64,000 nt of DNA from an uncultured Pseudomonadota bacterium (GCA_903868595.1 CAIPVV010000001.1:1-64000); one strand, 5' to 3'. Positions 26,169 to 35,847 are shown, counted from the stretch's first letter. Made by a program: numbers and translations. The notes: generated by a model from the sequence alone, not told the origin.

Positions 26169-26486
26169 TTTATCGACCCTTCATTTTCAAAGGTGACCCC
26201 GAACGATCGCTGGAGAGGATAGCGCAATTGGCCCGCGCCCAGCACCGAGGCGCCAGTCGCCCGATGTGTCGCGCTAGACACCGAACGGACGGCCGGAAAT
26301 ACAGGAAGGGCGGTGCCGCGGGATCCCGCTCTTTCGCGGCCCGCAGCAGCCGCGACTGGGGAAGACCCAAGTCATTGATTTTTCACACTTCCCTGTCATC
26401 CGTGCTGCGGCACCTTCGGACCACGCTGGGATAGGCCCCGCACCGCCTCAAAGTTGTCGGCCATGCGCGACCTTGGAGGTGACGCC
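26169..26486. other. Gap upstream of the G8-domain gene
   Basis: 318 bases with no supported gene; it should carry the G8-gene promoter and the 3' end of the HNH gene transcript. An AT-rich patch lies at 26365-26400. Confidence 0.4.
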
Positions 26487-27032
26487 TTATCTTGGGGCGT
26501 ACTGTCTTGCACACGCCTCCCAGTCCTCGGCAATGCAGGCCTGGGCATCGCCGAGTGCAAGTTCCCCGCGGCAGACCAGCACCTGCAGCCGACGTTCCAG
26601 GATGTCCTTCCGCTCTGCACCCTGCTCGCCTCCCCGGGCCTGAAGTGCGAGGTTCGACAGCTTGCGAGGATGGCCGCCCAGCGCCAAGGGAACAAGGTGG
26701 TCCAGCTCGTAGCGGAACGCGTGGGTCGAATCCAGCCCTTCGTCGTGCAGGAGCTTCGCCTTCACGCCGTTGCTGTAGCGGCTGGAGGGCCGCACGGACT
26801 TTGTATACCCCGGCAGGCAAATAGTCTGCTGGAGGGTTTCCGGCCTGACATCTTCATTCAGTGCGATGCAGCCATGCTGGGTTGAGACGCACGGTACCGC
26901 TGCAGCGAGCATCGCCTCGGCCCGAGGAACTGCGGGGGGCGTACCCACTCGGGGCCTGATGGGACTTGCGCAGCCGGCCTCCAGCGTCCCTATCAAAAGG
27001 AGTCCTGCAATCCAGCGCGGCATCCTATGCAT
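26487..27032 (-). CDS. Lipoprotein with HNH-endonuclease-like motif
   Basis: A product of 181 residues from ATG 27032 (AAGG upstream; ATG 27023 is an alternative). It opens with a lipoprotein signal, LLLIGTLEAGC, so the protein is exported and lipid-anchored. The only clear motif is YELDHLVPLALGGHPRKLSNL, the ELDHLVPL/GG/NL pattern of HNH-fold nucleases that follows a DxDH-type metal site. About 110 residues precede it, with several Cys (PCVSTQHGCIAL, TICLPGY) that may form disulfides in the periplasm. A periplasmic nuclease or a fold reuse without nuclease activity are both possible. The open frame extends upstream to 27212 but that part has no signal-like or domain content. Confidence 0.75.
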   Translation of the reverse strand: MHRMPRWIAGLLLIGTLEAGCASPIRPRVGTPPAVPRAEAMLAAAVPCVSTQHGCIALNEDVRPETLQQTICLPGYTKSVRPSSRYSNGVKAKLLHDEGLDSTHAFRYELDHLVPLALGGHPRKLSNLALQARGGEQGAERKDILERRLQVLVCRGELALGDAQACIAEDWEACARQYAPR

Positions 27033-27505
27033 GACAAGCCTTACCGTATATTCCCCAATCCAGCGCGTCCGTACATGCCCCTGACGCTTTGCGCTCACGC
27101 TTTCGCCATCCACGAATTCCCGGGACGCGCGTCCTACCGGGTGCACTGCGCGACCCTCGCGGCAAACCAGCCGGGGCCCAGGGTCGCTGACCTCGCCGGC
27201 TACCCTGCACATTAACCGTGGAGGCGCTTGTTCGTTGTGGTGGTGTACTGGTGACCGGTGCCGGCACGAGACGCCAGTTTAATCTTGTCGCGCCTGATCC
27301 ACTTTCCGGGTCGCTACGGTCAGACGTTTTCGCCGCGAGCGCGCAGTTCGGCCATGACTTCTGCGACCCCATGCTATTCGAGCGTACGCACACCGCTGGT
27401 GGAGACGCGCAACGTAATACAACGCTATTCTTCTTCTGACTCGAAGCGCTGCGTGGGTAAATGGGGCAAAAGTCGCAATGAGCGTTCAGTTTGGGGCCAG
27501 CAAGC
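27033..27505. other. Gap between HNH lipoprotein and second STAS gene
   Basis: 473 bases, no supported gene. Open frames on both strands cross it but show no family motifs. A promoter for the HNH gene is expected near 27040-27100. Confidence 0.4.
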
Positions 27506-27847
27506 TCAAAGTGCCGCCTTGACGGCCGCCTCCAGGTCCGGGACGACCGGCATGATGGCTCCCAGGCCCGAAATATCAAGCACCTCTTGGATCGCCGCCG
27601 AGGCCCCAAACAGCACCAGTGTGCCGTTGTGCTTCTTGAGCGCTTTGGCAGAAGAGATAAATAACCGCAACGCCATAGACCCCAGGAATTCAATCCCCGA
27701 CAAATCAACGACTGCGCGCGCACTGATCGGCACAAGGCTTGCGGTGAACTTGAGTTCCAGCCCAGCAACGCTGGTTACATCGAGGCGGCCTGTAAGCTGA
27801 ACTTTGGTAATGCCGTTGCTTAAGGTGGTGATTGCCATGTTGGCCAT
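27506..27847 (-). CDS. STAS-domain protein, second copy
   Basis: From ATG 27847 (AAGG eight bases upstream) the product is about 113 residues, a full STAS domain: ITKVQLTGRLDVTSVAGLE, the loop FLGSMALRLFISSAKALK with Ser in the position phosphorylated in antagonists, and the closing VLDISGLGAIMPVV. It resembles the STAS protein at 15232-15594 in length but has no kinase or phosphatase neighbour. It could be an additional client of the partner-switch enzymes 12 kb away (inference), or serve another pathway. The frame extends upstream to 27901, which would add about 18 residues that do not belong to the fold. Confidence 0.9.
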   Translation of the reverse strand: MANMAITTLSNGITKVQLTGRLDVTSVAGLELKFTASLVPISARAVVDLSGIEFLGSMALRLFISSAKALKKHNGTLVLFGASAAIQEVLDISGLGAIMPVVPDLEAAVKAAL

Positions 27848-28846
27848 GAGATGAACCTTGCGCTGGAGAGTGGTGATTAAGAGCTCGGGCCTGGCGATCA
27901 ACTTGCAGCGCTCTGTGATGACTCATGGTCTGAAAATAGCAGACCCGCCAGCTGCTCTGCGACCTCAAAAATCTCAATTTGTAGCCTAGCACAAGCCTCT
28001 TTCAGCGAGGCTCACACAAACGCCCTCACCGATAACCCGAGGGTCGCTTCAAGACGGCACCCTGCTAATTCTGCCCTGAAAAAGTTGAGACAGGCCAGAG
28101 GCCGACTACTGGATCCTTACGCCGCCGGCTCCAAGTACTCGGCCGGCGTGGCGATTCGTACTACTCAGACCTCGGAAACACCCGCACTGCGGACCAGAGA
28201 ACGCCCGCAGGGGTCATCAGGCCGGTGAATGCCCCGCCGGCCCCCTGCCCACGGCTGCGCTCCACCGTGAGAAACCCTGGCGTCGTGCACCCGCCGGCGA
28301 GGCGTGTCTAGGCGGCCGCGGAGAGAAGACCGCCCGCGAGCCGGCATGCACCTGTCGAGGAAGCCAGAACCGGCGCCCCAACCGCCAAACGCCCCGCTGA
28401 CGCCGGAGATCCAGACCCCAGACCTGCCCAAAACCGGGACGCTCGACAATCGCTTCCCAAGACGAAGCGCGACTGCGCTGACACCCAGGACCGCACGCGG
28501 CCGTGAGCAAGCTGCCGACCCAGCGTTCTGACCAGCACCCCGTGGCGCCTCGATGCCTCGCGCTCGGCTGTGGAGACATGGCTCGGGAGCCCCTGTTGAG
28601 GCAGTCGACCGTGCGAGCCCCGCGGGCGCCAGGGACTACGGGACCAGCGATTTGTCTGAAGAAAGCCCGGCATGCAAGGGCATGGCCGACTCGTCAACCG
28701 CCTGGTTGCGCTTCAGGAGAGGTGCTGCTGGAAGACCTGTCGGCCGAATGCGGCCGGAGAACGAGAAGCTCGTGCGATTTCGGATGCGGCACGAGCGCTC
28801 GATGCCCCCTGTACCGAAAGGACGCGAGGCAGTAGTCTCGTCCGGA
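27848..28846. other. About 1 kb gap with a possible insertion-sequence remnant
   Basis: No supported gene. The part 28072-28163 is annotated separately as a possible mobile-element end. From 28170 to 28846 the open frames on both strands are Arg/Pro/Ser-rich without motifs. The promoter of the cytochrome gene at 28847 should lie at its right end. Confidence 0.45.
28072..28163 (-). mobile_element. Possible end of a decayed insertion sequence
   Basis: 28072-28093 reads as a terminal-repeat-like end (revcomp CTGTCTCAACTTTTTCAGGG). About 24 bases further in, on the minus strand, a frame ends ATPAEYLEPAA-stop (28155-28117), a tail reminiscent of IS3/IS481-type transposases whose stop lies close to the terminal repeat. 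The rest of the transposase is missing or unreadable and no second end was found. Weak call. Confidence 0.3.
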
Positions 28847-29239
28847 ATGAAAGAACGCATCGTGATCGCGCTAGTGTGCTTACTAGCGGGCGGGTTTGCC
28901 GGTAGCTGGGTAGCCCGTTATTCCGCACACCGTCATCAACACGCGCTGTCCGTCATGTGGCTGGCGCAATTTCATCTGCAGCGCCTGGCGACTGCGGCTG
29001 ATGCCAGGCAGTGTCCGATCGTCAACGAGGAGCGCGACCGCCTTGCTCAACTGCAGGTCGAACTGCGCCAGGCTTTCCCCCTGGCCTATCGACAGGATGC
29101 CGACTTCCGCACCCGAGCCGATGCGCTGGAAAGCGCGGAGCACCCTGTGCAGCCCCTCGGCAACGATTGCGCTGCGGCAGTGAACCAAGTTCACGCCATC
29201 AAGGACGCGTGTGATGGCTGTCATCGACTGTATCGATAA
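28847..29239 (+). CDS. Small membrane-anchored cytochrome c'-like protein
   Basis: A 130-residue protein with an N-terminal uncleaved anchor or signal (IVIALVCLLAGGFAGSW, about 5-21) and one c-type heme site at the extreme C-terminus, CDGCHRLYR. That placement (CxxCH on the last helix followed by a basic residue) is the class II cytochrome c/c' pattern; the middle is helical (NEERDRLAQLQVELRQAF). It should act in the periplasm in electron transfer or NO/O2 binding. The ATG at 28847 gives the membrane segment; the frame runs open to 28553 but without sensible content. No partner genes are adjacent. Confidence 0.75.
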   Translation: MKERIVIALVCLLAGGFAGSWVARYSAHRHQHALSVMWLAQFHLQRLATAADARQCPIVNEERDRLAQLQVELRQAFPLAYRQDADFRTRADALESAEHPVQPLGNDCAAAVNQVHAIKDACDGCHRLYR

Positions 29240-29711
<472 letters not shown>

Positions 29712-29730
29712 AACCCTGCACAAGCCTGCT

Positions 29731-29880
29731 CGTCTGACCCCCAAGGGTCGAGAGCTGATGGTCACCCGCCTCTTGGCGGGGGAGCATCAGCTCGATCTCT
29801 CCCAAGGCCCGGGCGTCTGCCTGACCACCGTGAAATCGCAGACCACTCTCGCGGCCGCCCGCAGGTCCTCCGGCAGGCGC
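29731..29880 (+). pseudogene. Decayed LuxR-type helix-turn-helix fragment
   Basis: The frame at 29731 reads RLTPKGRELMVTRLLAGEHQ, then LDLSQGPGV and TVKSQTTLAAARR. This matches the LuxR HTH plan (LTPRERE..., LLAxGxSNxxIAxxLGxSxxTVKSHxxxIxxKL). Conserved positions L-T-P, R-E-L, L-A-G, and T-V-K-S are kept, while the recognition region is altered. There is no matching N-terminal domain or start codon, and the same frame runs back through the (AG)n tract as Arg-Glu repeats. Best read as the remnant of a regulator. Confidence 0.5.
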
Positions 29881-29896
29881 TCTGTGGTACACGATG

Positions 29897-31549
29897 CTAC
29901 CGGTGTCGTGACCCCCGTAGCGCCTGTTCGTAGGGTTCCGGCGGGAGGCTGCGCCCCCGGATGAGGTCCGCAGCCCGCTCCCCGACCATCATGCAGGGGA
30001 TGTTGGTATTGCCACTGGGAACTTCTGGCATAACCGAGGCGTCCGCCACCCGTAGCCCGGCGATGCCGTGCACCCGCAACTGGGGATCAACTACCGCATC
30101 GGCATCCCGCCCCATCCGGCAGGTACCGACCGGATGGGAGCGATGCCCGGCGTTTCGACGGATGTATTCCCTCAGATCCTGATCACTGTCCCGACCAGGG
30201 CCCGGAAGCACTTCGCGGCGGATCAGGTCACGCATAGGCTTCTGGGCATACAGGCTGCGGCTGAGTTTAATAGCTCGCACCATCGCGTCCAGGTCACGTT
30301 GATCATCGAACATGTTGAGCAGGATCCGCGGCGCATCGGCCGGATCCGTAGATCGCAGCTTCACCCAGCCGCGCGACTTCGGCTGCAGATAGCCGGTGCG
30401 CACGGCCAAACGAAACTCGGGTTTCTTCCCGATACCCAGCCCCCACAAGCCCGCATCGTTGCTGATGGGCAGGCACATCATTTGGACATCGGGTTGGTCC
30501 AAGCCCTCCAGGGTGCGAGCAAACACATTGGCCGTCGTTCCCGTGTAGGCGAACGGACCACTCCTGTTGATCATCCAGCGGGCCACCGCCAGCGCCGCGC
30601 GGTCCAGGCGCAGGTGGCGTGTCAGCCCTTCCTCGCCCACCAACTGGTATTCGTTCAGGATGTTCGGATGGTCACTGAGATTTCGACCCACACCGGGCAG
30701 ATCGTGTAGTGGATCGATACCGATAGCGCGCAACTCGGCCGCCGGGCCGATTCCGGACAGCATCAACAGATGAGGCGAATTGAACGCGCCACCTGAGACG
30801 ATGATCTCGCTTGCCGCGTGCGCGACCGCAAGTTGCCCGCGCTGCCGGTACTCGACGCTGGTGGCCCGTCCGTGCGTAACAACGATACGGCCCGCCAATG
30901 CATCCGTGCAGATAGTGAGGTTGGGCCGTCCCATGGCGGGATAAAGATAGCCCCGCGCGGAACTGGACCGGACTCCGCCGCTAGCCGTGGCCTCCATTTG
31001 CGCAATGCCATCCTGTTCGGCGCCATTGGCATCCTCGCAAAACGGTATGCCAGCAGCCAAGGCGGATTCCAGCAATGGTTTCCACAGCAGCTCCGGCCCC
31101 TCCATGCGGGAAATCTTGATCGGCCCGTCGCCACCGTGGAATGGCCCGGCGCCGCGCCAGCTCGTCTCCAGGCGCTTAAAGTATGGCAGCAGCTCCGCGT
31201 AGCTCCACCCCTCCAGGCCGCTCTCGCTCCATCGGTCATAGTCCCGGCGATGGCCGCGAATGGCAATCATCGCGTTGATCGACGATGTCCCGCCAAGCGT
31301 TCTGCCCCGCGGTGTACCCAACTCCCGCCCGCCCAACCCGGGCTCCGGCTCGGTCTTGTATTGCCAGGTACCGATTTTTCCCCAGGCCACTTTCGGAAAC
31401 GCCAGTGGCATCAGCTGGAACGGATGGCGATCACGCGGCCCTGCCTCCAGCAGGAGCACGGAGGTCGCGGGGTCCTCGGAAAGCCTGGCAGCCAAGACTG
31501 CACCCGCCGACCCGGACCCCACTACGATGTAGTCAAACTCGTCCTTCAT
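29897..31549 (-). CDS. GMC-family FAD-dependent oxidoreductase (choline/alcohol dehydrogenase-like)
   Basis: A 550-residue protein from ATG 31549. The N-terminal FAD-binding fold begins DYIVVGSGSAGAVLAARLSE, with LLLEAG after it. GMC signature 1 (RGRTLGGTSSINAM) and signature 2 (SGGAFNSPHLLMLSGIGP) are intact. The C-terminal active-site pair lies in GHRSHPVGTCRMG (His) and PEVPSGNTNIPCMMVGERAA (Asn). Family members oxidise primary alcohols, choline, glucose or aromatic alcohols and pass electrons to O2 or a dye/quinone. There is no signal peptide, so it is probably cytoplasmic. The substrate is not predictable, and no dedicated aldehyde dehydrogenase is adjacent. The open frame upstream to 31915 is not coding-like. 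Confidence 0.94.
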   Translation of the reverse strand: MKDEFDYIVVGSGSAGAVLAARLSEDPATSVLLLEAGPRDRHPFQLMPLAFPKVAWGKIGTWQYKTEPEPGLGGRELGTPRGRTLGGTSSINAMIAIRGHRRDYDRWSESGLEGWSYAELLPYFKRLETSWRGAGPFHGGDGPIKISRMEGPELLWKPLLESALAAGIPFCEDANGAEQDGIAQMEATASGGVRSSSARGYLYPAMGRPNLTICTDALAGRIVVTHGRATSVEYRQRGQLAVAHAASEIIVSGGAFNSPHLLMLSGIGPAAELRAIGIDPLHDLPGVGRNLSDHPNILNEYQLVGEEGLTRHLRLDRAALAVARWMINRSGPFAYTGTTANVFARTLEGLDQPDVQMMCLPISNDAGLWGLGIGKKPEFRLAVRTGYLQPKSRGWVKLRSTDPADAPRILLNMFDDQRDLDAMVRAIKLSRSLYAQKPMRDLIRREVLPGPGRDSDQDLREYIRRNAGHRSHPVGTCRMGRDADAVVDPQLRVHGIAGLRVADASVMPEVPSGNTNIPCMMVGERAADLIRGRSLPPEPYEQALRGSRHR

Positions 31550-32223
31550 CCCGTCCCCCCGCACAGCCGCCCGCCAAATTCGCCCGGGCCGGACGCAACT
31601 ACCGATGCAATGCGGGCCTCGTGGCGAGAATCTTAGTTGGCTTCCCGCAAGAATGCTCGCCAGGCGCCAGGTTGCGGACCTGCCCGGCAACGACTTCCCT
31701 GCAGCGAGGGCGTTCGCAGATCCCGAACCCCGCTGGCGTTGCCCGTCGCCCGCTTCGGGCAGGTGGGTCGGCTGCGGCTTATCAATCCCGACGCGCGTCC
31801 CGCCGACTACGGAAGCCGATGAAGGTCCGGAGACGGCCTGACCACTGCGTTGAAGGAGCCCTAGCCACGGCGCACACGGCCGACGGTCCCTCAAGGAAGA
31901 TGCCAGGGCGCCCAAGGAAGGCCTACCGCGGACAGGGCCGCGGCCCTGAGCATTCCCCGATCCCGTCGGTACGATGACTACAGTCCGGGCGCAGGCACCG
32001 GCAGATTTCCCGACGGGTGCTCAGCGTCCCGCTTTACGCTGCCTCCCGCCTGGCGCTCCCGCCCGATGCCACCGACCGACAAGTCGGGGGTGGCGACCGA
32101 CGATCCGCTCGGACTTGGCGAGTCCAACTGCGCATCGCCTGGGCAAGGATCCCTTGCACCGCCTGCGGCAGCGGCGCAGGTTCTTTCAAAACAAAAGTCG
32201 GGCGGGGCAGCGTGACATCACGG
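31550..32223. other. Gap upstream of the GMC gene
   Basis: 674 bases without a supported gene. It should hold the GMC promoter. It leads into the decayed SDR gene on the other strand; decay of that gene's upstream region may explain the lack of features. Confidence 0.4.
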
Positions 32224-32650
32224 GCAGGACGTACGGCGTTCATCCCGGGCGGCGCGAGCCGCATCCGGTGGGGTAGCGCGAAAGCTGGGGTCAGCCAAGG
32301 ACTGGGCGTGGTGCTCGCGGACGTTCGGCAGTACCCACTCGAGGCCGCATCCGAGCCCTGTGCGCGCAGGGGCTTCTTGGCCGGGCGCCACGGCATTCGC
32401 CCGGACGTTGCGGGCTGGTCCGCGCTGGCCGCCGCCGAAACCGAGCGGGTCTTCGGCAGGGTCCCTGTCCGAGCGAACCCTGCCGGCGTGGGCATCAAGG
32501 GCCCGCATGACGGGATAACCGATGCCGACGGGGATGGGGCCTCGCAGCCCCCCCCCCCCGGGCGGGATCATCCAGGGCCTGCAGGGGTTTCTGCCGCGAA
32601 TCCATGCGCAGGGCGAGGGCCGCCACTGCGTCAACACGTCCCGGCTGCAG
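32224..32650 (+). pseudogene. Decayed short-chain dehydrogenase/reductase gene
   Basis: In one plus frame from 32224 the reading is GRTAFIPGGASRIRWGSAKA, GLGVVLADVRQ, IRPDVAGWSALAAAE, VFGRVPVRANPAGVG and KGPHDGITDADGDG. These are the successive SDR landmarks: the TGGASGIG cofactor loop, VVLADV, D-V, and the VNNAGVG motif, each with damaging substitutions. After a run of 12 C (32548-32559) the similarity resumes in the next frame as GGIIQGLQGFLPRIHAQGEG and HCVNTSR, the usual SDR helix and VNTSS strand. The catalytic Tyr-x3-Lys region is unreadable. Frameshift plus substitutions show a true pseudogene rather than a single sequencing error. Confidence 0.7.
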
Positions 32651-32816
32651 GCCAGGGGGGCAAGGGCATCGCGAAGGCTGCCAGGCCCGGTGTCAACTTG
32701 TTAAGCTCCCCGCGCTGCAATACGGGGCCCCGTCACAGCGTAGTAATATCTGGGTCATAGTCTAGGCCCCGTTCGCCACGTCGCCTCAACACTCACCCGA
32801 CAGGCCAGAGGATATT

Positions 32817-33851
32817 ATGGGACCGATCGTTACTCGTGTTTTGAGCTCGCTCCTCGTCGCAGCGGGCTCCCTAGTCGCCGCCACCGCCCACGCCCAGGCG
32901 CGCGACCATCTCTCCATCGCCGGCTCCTCAACCGTGTACCCGTTCTCCAGTGCGGTCGCGGAGGCCTTCGGCAAGGAAGGCCACTTCAAGACCCCGATCG
33001 TTGAGTCGACCGGAACCGGGGGCGGCTTCAAGCTCTTCTGCTCCGGCGTGGACCCCAAGACGCCCGACATCAACGATGCCTCCCGCCCGATCACGGACGG
33101 CGAGAAGGAGCTGTGCGCCAAGAACGGCGTAACGGCGATCGATGAAGTCCGGATTGGTTACGACGGCATCATTCTGGCCGGCATCTCCAGCTCCAAGAGC
33201 TTCGACGTGACCCTGCAGCAGTTGTGGCTCGCAACCGCCAAGCTGGTGCCGGTGGACGGCAAGTGGGTTGCGAACCCCTACAAGCGCTGGAGCGACATCA
33301 ACCCCAAGCTGCCGAAGAAGACGATCCACCTCTACGGCCCGGCGCCGAACCACGGCACGCGCGACGCGTTCGTCGAGCTCGTCATGGACCCCAGCTGCCA
33401 GGCGAGCCCGGAATACGCAGGCTTGGCCAAGGAGGACCAGAAGAAGACCTGCCAGACAGTGCGTGAGGACGGTGCCTGGGTGGACGTCTCCGAGGACTAC
33501 GCGCTGATCATGGGCAAGCTGGCCGGCGACGCCGAAGCCATGGCCGTCTTCACGTTTTCCTACCTTGACCAGAACCGCAACAAGATCCGGGCCTCCTCGG
33601 TCAATGGCCAGACGGCCAGCCTGGAGACGATTTCCTCCGGGAAGTACCCCCTGTCTCGTCCGCTGTTCATCTACGTCAAGCGCGCCCACGTCGGCCTGAT
33701 TCCCGGCCTGGCGGAGTTCGTGCAGGAGTACGTGAGCAATCGCGCCGCGGGACCGGAAGGCTACCTGGCGGACAAGGGCCTGATCCCGATGCCTGCCAAG
33801 GAACTGCGGGCCCAGGCGGCGATCGCCAAGTCACTGGCTGCCAGCCACTGA
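32817..33851 (+). CDS. PstS-like phosphate-binding periplasmic protein
   Basis: A 344-residue exported protein with a signal peptide ending near AHAQA (about residue 27) and a good GAGG site before the ATG. It has PstS-family phosphate-pocket motifs: [26 protein letters not shown] and DASRPI, and later the GTRDAF helix cap. Length is typical. No pstCAB-phoU genes follow; a strong terminator closes the gene, so it is monocistronic and may serve a distant Pst system or act in phosphate sensing or capture. It could be linked functionally with the Na/Pi transporter at 16504-18108 (speculation). Confidence 0.92.
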   Translation: MGPIVTRVLSSLLVAAGSLVAATAHAQARDHLSIAGSSTVYPFSSAVAEAFGKEGHFKTPIVESTGTGGGFKLFCSGVDPKTPDINDASRPITDGEKELCAKNGVTAIDEVRIGYDGIILAGISSSKSFDVTLQQLWLATAKLVPVDGKWVANPYKRWSDINPKLPKKTIHLYGPAPNHGTRDAFVELVMDPSCQASPEYAGLAKEDQKKTCQTVREDGAWVDVSEDYALIMGKLAGDAEAMAVFTFSYLDQNRNKIRASSVNGQTASLETISSGKYPLSRPLFIYVKRAHVGLIPGLAEFVQEYVSNRAAGPEGYLADKGLIPMPAKELRAQAAIAKSLAASH

Positions 33852-33898
33852 TCCGGGTGCCCGGGCCCCCTCCCGGGCCCTGAGGCCTTTGGCACGAC

Positions 33899-33933
33899 GC
33901 CCGGCCATCGCGACGGCGGTGGCCGGGCTTTTT
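33899..33933 (+). terminator. Rho-independent terminator after the PstS-like gene
   Basis: GCCCGGCCA (33899-33907) pairs with TGGCCGGGC (33920-33928), followed directly by TTTTT (33929-33933). It lies 48 bp after the stop codon. It is the clearest intrinsic terminator in the window. Confidence 0.92.
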
Positions 33934-34061
33934 CATGGGTGGGCCGCGGCAGGCCCGACCGCAAGACTGCGGGGGTCGACGCCGGGAGGCGACAATTCAC
34001 GGTCGCTGTCGCCCGCTTGCTGCGCAGCCTCGGCAGTGCCGCTGCGCTGCGGCTGCAACGG

Positions 34062-34523
34062 GTGGAGCGCCGTCACAACCGCCGCTTGCACGGGGGGGGG
34101 GGCCCGGATCCGGCCGGAGATCCGCATGGGGTTGGCGCCTCGACCCTGAGGAGGGCGGACCACTTCGTGGTCGGCCTCGGTCCTCGCCAGTCCCGTAACG
34201 ACATGCCGCCCAACCAGGCGATGCGCAACCTGTACCTGACCAGGCAGGACCGGGACGTCGGCCTTGCCAGCTTCCTGGTCAAGCCAATCCGAATCGTCCC
34301 GCCGCGCAGCTACGTTCAACTGCGCTGCGGCGAGATCGCGATCGTCGTGGCGAGCGGGGAGCGCGCCCACCCGCCGCGCGTGCTCTGCATCTTCAGCCAG
34401 GTCGGGATTCACGTTCGCAATCCCCTCCCGCGCGGCACCCAGACCGTGGACAGCAGGGCCGGGGACGCCGTGGCCATCACTTACCGCAGCGTGCTCAAGC
34501 GGGTCCCGGTCAAGCGGTTGTCC
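34062..34523 (+). pseudogene. Decayed C-terminal part of an HD-GYP-type phosphodiesterase
   Basis: A plus-strand frame reads VERRHNRRLHGGGGPDPAGD, GVGASTLRRADHF, MPPNQAMRNLYL, VPPRSYVQLRCGEIAIVVASG and PPRVLCIFS. These follow the end of an HD-GYP domain (HHERxDGxGYPxGLxGDxIxxGARILxVADxF) and the small domain after it (YPPGSxVRLxxGEIAVV). The HHE and GYP residues are damaged, and a run of 11 G (34092-34102) lies in the middle of the GYP region. No N-terminal half or start codon is readable. Intact members hydrolyse cyclic di-GMP; this copy should be inactive. Confidence 0.65.
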
Positions 34524-34573
34524 CGCCGCTGGACGGACGGGCCGACGGCGCCCGCCCGCCCCCGGCGGCGCCG

Positions 34574-35017
34574 CTACGGGGCGGCTTTGGGCGCTGCCGC
34601 GGGTGCAGGGGCCGGCGGCGGTCCGCTCGGCGCACCCGGCAGTCCCTGCAGGACGGTGCCATCGGGCAAGGTCACCCGCACGAAGAAGCCGCCCGGCCGG
34701 CCGTCGCGCAGCGGGAAATAGGCGATCTTCACCTTGTCATCGGTTGCCAGGGTCCGGCCATTCCAACCGCGGCGGGCCAGCCAGCTCGGACTCATGCCCT
34801 CAAGGCCGTACTGCTTGGCCGCTCCCGTAGGGCCCTTCACGGTCACCCAGATGAAGGTGTGGGGATTGGTCCACTGCCACTTGGTGACGGTGCCTTCCAA
34901 TACCTTCTCCTGGCCCCAATCGAACATCGCGGTGGAATGGTGGGCGCTGGCCAGTCCTGAAAACAGGGCCGCCAGCACGCCGGTCACCATCACACGCGTC
35001 ATCGTTCCCCTCTTCAT
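34574..35017 (-). CDS. DUF6152 family exported protein
   Basis: A 147-residue protein with a signal peptide ending LASAHHS. The mature part starts with the family's HHS and has FDWGQEKVLEGTVTKWQWTN, PHTFIWV and YGLEGMSPSWLARRGW, the DUF6152 pattern. The tail is Pro/Ala-rich. It starts at ATG 35017, overlapping the upstream stop (ATGA); ATG 35002 with AGAGGGG upstream is an alternative. It is the last gene of the minus-strand redox operon, and a second DUF6152 protein lies at 39056-39562. The family has no known activity; the conserved His pair at the mature N-terminus suggests metal binding (inference). Confidence 0.85.
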   Translation of the reverse strand: MKRGTMTRVMVTGVLAALFSGLASAHHSTAMFDWGQEKVLEGTVTKWQWTNPHTFIWVTVKGPTGAAKQYGLEGMSPSWLARRGWNGRTLATDDKVKIAYFPLRDGRPGGFFVRVTLPDGTVLQGLPGAPSGPPPAPAPAAAPKAAP

Positions 35018-35847
35018 TGCTTCTCTCCCGGCTTGTGATCGAGGCTGAAGCCAGCCCTTCCCTTCTCATCAACGAAGTCATGGTTGTTCTGGGCGCAGAC
35101 GTACTCGCGGATCTTCCAGTCGCGATGCCGCGCGTATTGGAAGGTCGACGTGTACGGCTCCGTGAACACCTCGGGATCCTCGACGGTCGTCTTGATCTCC
35201 AGGCTATCCGGATCGGTGAGCCGCATCCGCTCCACGACCTTCATCTTGTCGCTGTGTCCGAGGATGCCGTTGATCGGGCTCGTCTCCGGCAGGATGCCGG
35301 CGGTCTCCACGACCAGCGTATCGCCTTCCCAGTGTCCCACCGACGTACCCTGGTAGGACGGATCGGGCTCGGCCTCCAGCGGCGACCCATCCGTATAGAT
35401 GCGACGCACCATCGAATAGGTCTCGATCGCGATCGTCACCCGCCCCGGCGTGAACAGGAATTCGATGGGATAGGGCTGCTGCATGCTCCCCGGGACACCC
35501 GGCGGAACACAGTTGGCGACGGGGCTGACAAAGTTGAGCCCCGGTGTCGACTTGTTCTTCTCCTGGTACGCGGCATACATCGCCGCGTAGCGCGGCGTGA
35601 ACTTAGGCGGTGCCGGCGGGCCGGACGGCCGCGGCGCATTCGCGCGCGCGAACATCGCCGGCTCCCACACCCCGCTCCAATCCGGCAGCTTCGCCAGCGC
35701 CGCGTAGGGATTCTCGCCTGCGGCCGGTGCAGCGGCACTCGCGGCGGCGCCCGACGCGGGCTTCGCACCGTCTTTGCTGCAACCCGCAAGCGCCGCGACC
35801 AGCGCAACGGCGGCCGCCAAGGCAACGGTTTTATTAGAAGGTTTCAT
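35014..35847 (-). CDS. Lipoprotein of unknown function in the redox operon
   Basis: A 277-residue product from ATG 35847 with a lipoprotein signal (VALVAALAGC). An Ala/Pro linker follows, then a beta-rich domain with LPDWSGVWEPAMF, FTPRYAAMYAAYQEK, NCVPPGVPGSM, EFLFTPGRVTIAIE and GTSVGHWEGDTLVVET. The last motif, and FQYARHRDWKIREYVCAQNN at the end, recur in exported proteins of unknown function found in PQQ and DUF6152 loci. It shares the plan VGxWxxDxLxxxT with the larger protein at 39578-40963, so the two may be distant paralogues. Attached to the periplasmic face of the inner or outer membrane. Function unknown. Confidence 0.8.
   Translation of the reverse strand: MKPSNKTVALAAAVALVAALAGCSKDGAKPASGAAASAAAPAAGENPYAALAKLPDWSGVWEPAMFARANAPRPSGPPAPPKFTPRYAAMYAAYQEKNKSTPGLNFVSPVANCVPPGVPGSMQQPYPIEFLFTPGRVTIAIETYSMVRRIYTDGSPLEAEPDPSYQGTSVGHWEGDTLVVETAGILPETSPINGILGHSDKMKVVERMRLTDPDSLEIKTTVEDPEVFTEPYTSTFQYARHRDWKIREYVCAQNNHDFVDEKGRAGFSLDHKPGEKQ

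Noticed and set aside
24040-27000. Horizontal acquisition of the G8-domain gene directly from an animal
   Set aside because: Base composition and gene structure (signal peptide, no introns) look like the neighbours, and direction of transfer cannot be read from one window.
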